This document shows positions 23,965 through 24,472 of a stretch of 24,472 bases of DNA, one piece after another. Source of the stretch: CAYLZW01 sp964388085 (lineage in GTDB: Bacteria > Myxococcota > UBA727 > CAYLZW01); NCBI GenBank assembly GCA_964388085.1, contig CAYLZW010000061.1, positions 1 through 24,472 on the forward strand. The letters run 5' to 3'. A program made the position numbers and the translations under genes. Position 1 is the first letter of the stretch, and each line of letters opens with the position of its first letter. The notes under the pieces were generated by a model. It saw only the letters and a program-made list of their open reading frames with translations, searched no databases and was not told where the DNA came from.

Positions 23965-24472
23965 TCAGCGCCCGCGCAGCTTGCGCGCGTCCTCGATGAA
24001 GCGAGCGAGCGCGTTCATCGCGTCGAGCGGTGACATGCGGTTGAGATCGAGGCCCATCAGGCGGTCCACGAGGAGCTCGTCGGGCGACGGCGCCTGCTGC
24101 GCCTCGTCCGCCGCCGGCGGCTCGTCGGTGGGCGCCGCGCGGCGGAAGAGATCCATCTGCGGGCGACCGGTCTTGCCGGGCGCTCTGCTGCGCGGGTTCT
24201 TGTGCGTCAGCGTCGGCGCCGGATCGCCCTCGAGCGCGGCGAGCACCTCGCGCGCGCGCACGAGCACCGGCGCCGGCAGCCCGGCGAGGCGCGCCACCTG
24301 GATGCCATAGCTGCGCTCGGCGCCCCCGTCGGCCAGGGTACGCAGGAACACGATGTCGTCGTTCCACTCCTTGACGACGACGTGCACGTTCTTGATGCGC
24401 GCCAGGTTCTCCGGCAGCTCACAGAGCTCGTGGTAGTGGGTCGCGAACAGCGTGCGCGCGCCGACCTCGTCG
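23965..24472 (-). CDS. mutS: DNA mismatch repair protein MutS, C-terminal part (5' partial)
   Basis: The last 168 codons of mutS run off the right edge of the window; the start lies outside. The visible part begins DEVGARTLFATHYHELCELP, the conserved MutS ATPase-domain segment (TLFATHYHEL) that comes after the Walker B site. It continues through RIKNVHVVVKEWNDDIVFL and the dimer-type helix SYGIQVARLAGLPAPVLVRA, then a variable linker and the C-terminal region DLFRRAAP... DRLMGLDLNRMSPLDAMNAL, matching the short helical end of many MutS proteins. GTG 24387 is internal, not a start. MutS finds base mismatches and recruits MutL; the mismatch-binding domains are outside the window. The stop is 18 bp from that of the PEGA gene. 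Confidence 0.96.
   Translation of the reverse strand, partial: DEVGARTLFATHYHELCELPENLARIKNVHVVVKEWNDDIVFLRTLADGGAERSYGIQVARLAGLPAPVLVRAREVLAALEGDPAPTLTHKNPRSRAPGKTGRPQMDLFRRAAPTDEPPAADEAQQAPSPDELLVDRLMGLDLNRMSPLDAMNALARFIEDARKLRGR

Overview
The window is strongly GC-rich, with G/C-ending codons throughout. It carries lineage marks of Myxococcota (the former deltaproteobacterial myxobacteria): secreted proteins with Asp-Ala-Gly linkers, a MYXO-CTERM-like sorting tail, a PEGA-domain protein with the GCDD..SC motif, a myxobacterial-type PilZ domain, and a large Ig-like lipoprotein. The assignment to phylum is inference from these traits; no rRNA gene is present. A run of exactly 100 N at 3934-4033 shows this is a scaffolded draft or metagenome assembly.

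Layout. 1-1400: 3' part of a secreted protein with a long Glu-Gly linker, an Ig-like part and an LRR/receptor-L-like domain. 1453-1615: first copy of a palindromic, MITE-like dispersed element. 1670-2722: a small secreted-protein gene broken by two single-base frameshifts, overlapping a lipoprotein gene. 2748-3933 (minus): acyl-CoA thioesterase followed by a helical hypothetical protein. 4034-6322: RNase E/G lacking its start because of the gap. 6407-8595: a small hypothetical protein (minus), then a membrane-anchored coiled-coil protein and a small membrane protein (plus). 8628-10986 (minus): DNA polymerase III delta subunit and a MYXO-CTERM-like secreted protein. 11090-11857: TatD. A strong hairpin at 11927-11951 separates it from a convergent 1249-residue Ig-like lipoprotein (11987-15736). 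15971-19219 (minus): RluA-type pseudouridine synthase, M16 peptidase and PlsC-type acyltransferase, the first two overlapping by ATGA. 19439-19840: PilZ protein. 19844-20021: second copy of the dispersed element. 19998-22669 (minus): RecJ and an overlapping secreted protein. 22807-23946: PEGA-domain envelope protein. 23965-24472: 3' end of mutS.

Most of the window is core information processing (RNase E/G, HolA, TatD, RluA, RecJ, MutS) interleaved with lineage-specific surface proteins. No transposase, integrase, CRISPR array, toxin-antitoxin pair, phage gene, tRNA or rRNA was seen. The most unusual signals are: (i) the paired palindromic element, one copy of which supplies the last seven codons and stop of a neighbouring gene; (ii) the shared polybasic-then-acidic tails of RNase E/G and the nearby membrane-anchored coiled-coil protein; (iii) the double-frameshift gene. 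No complete new defence or metabolic system was found.
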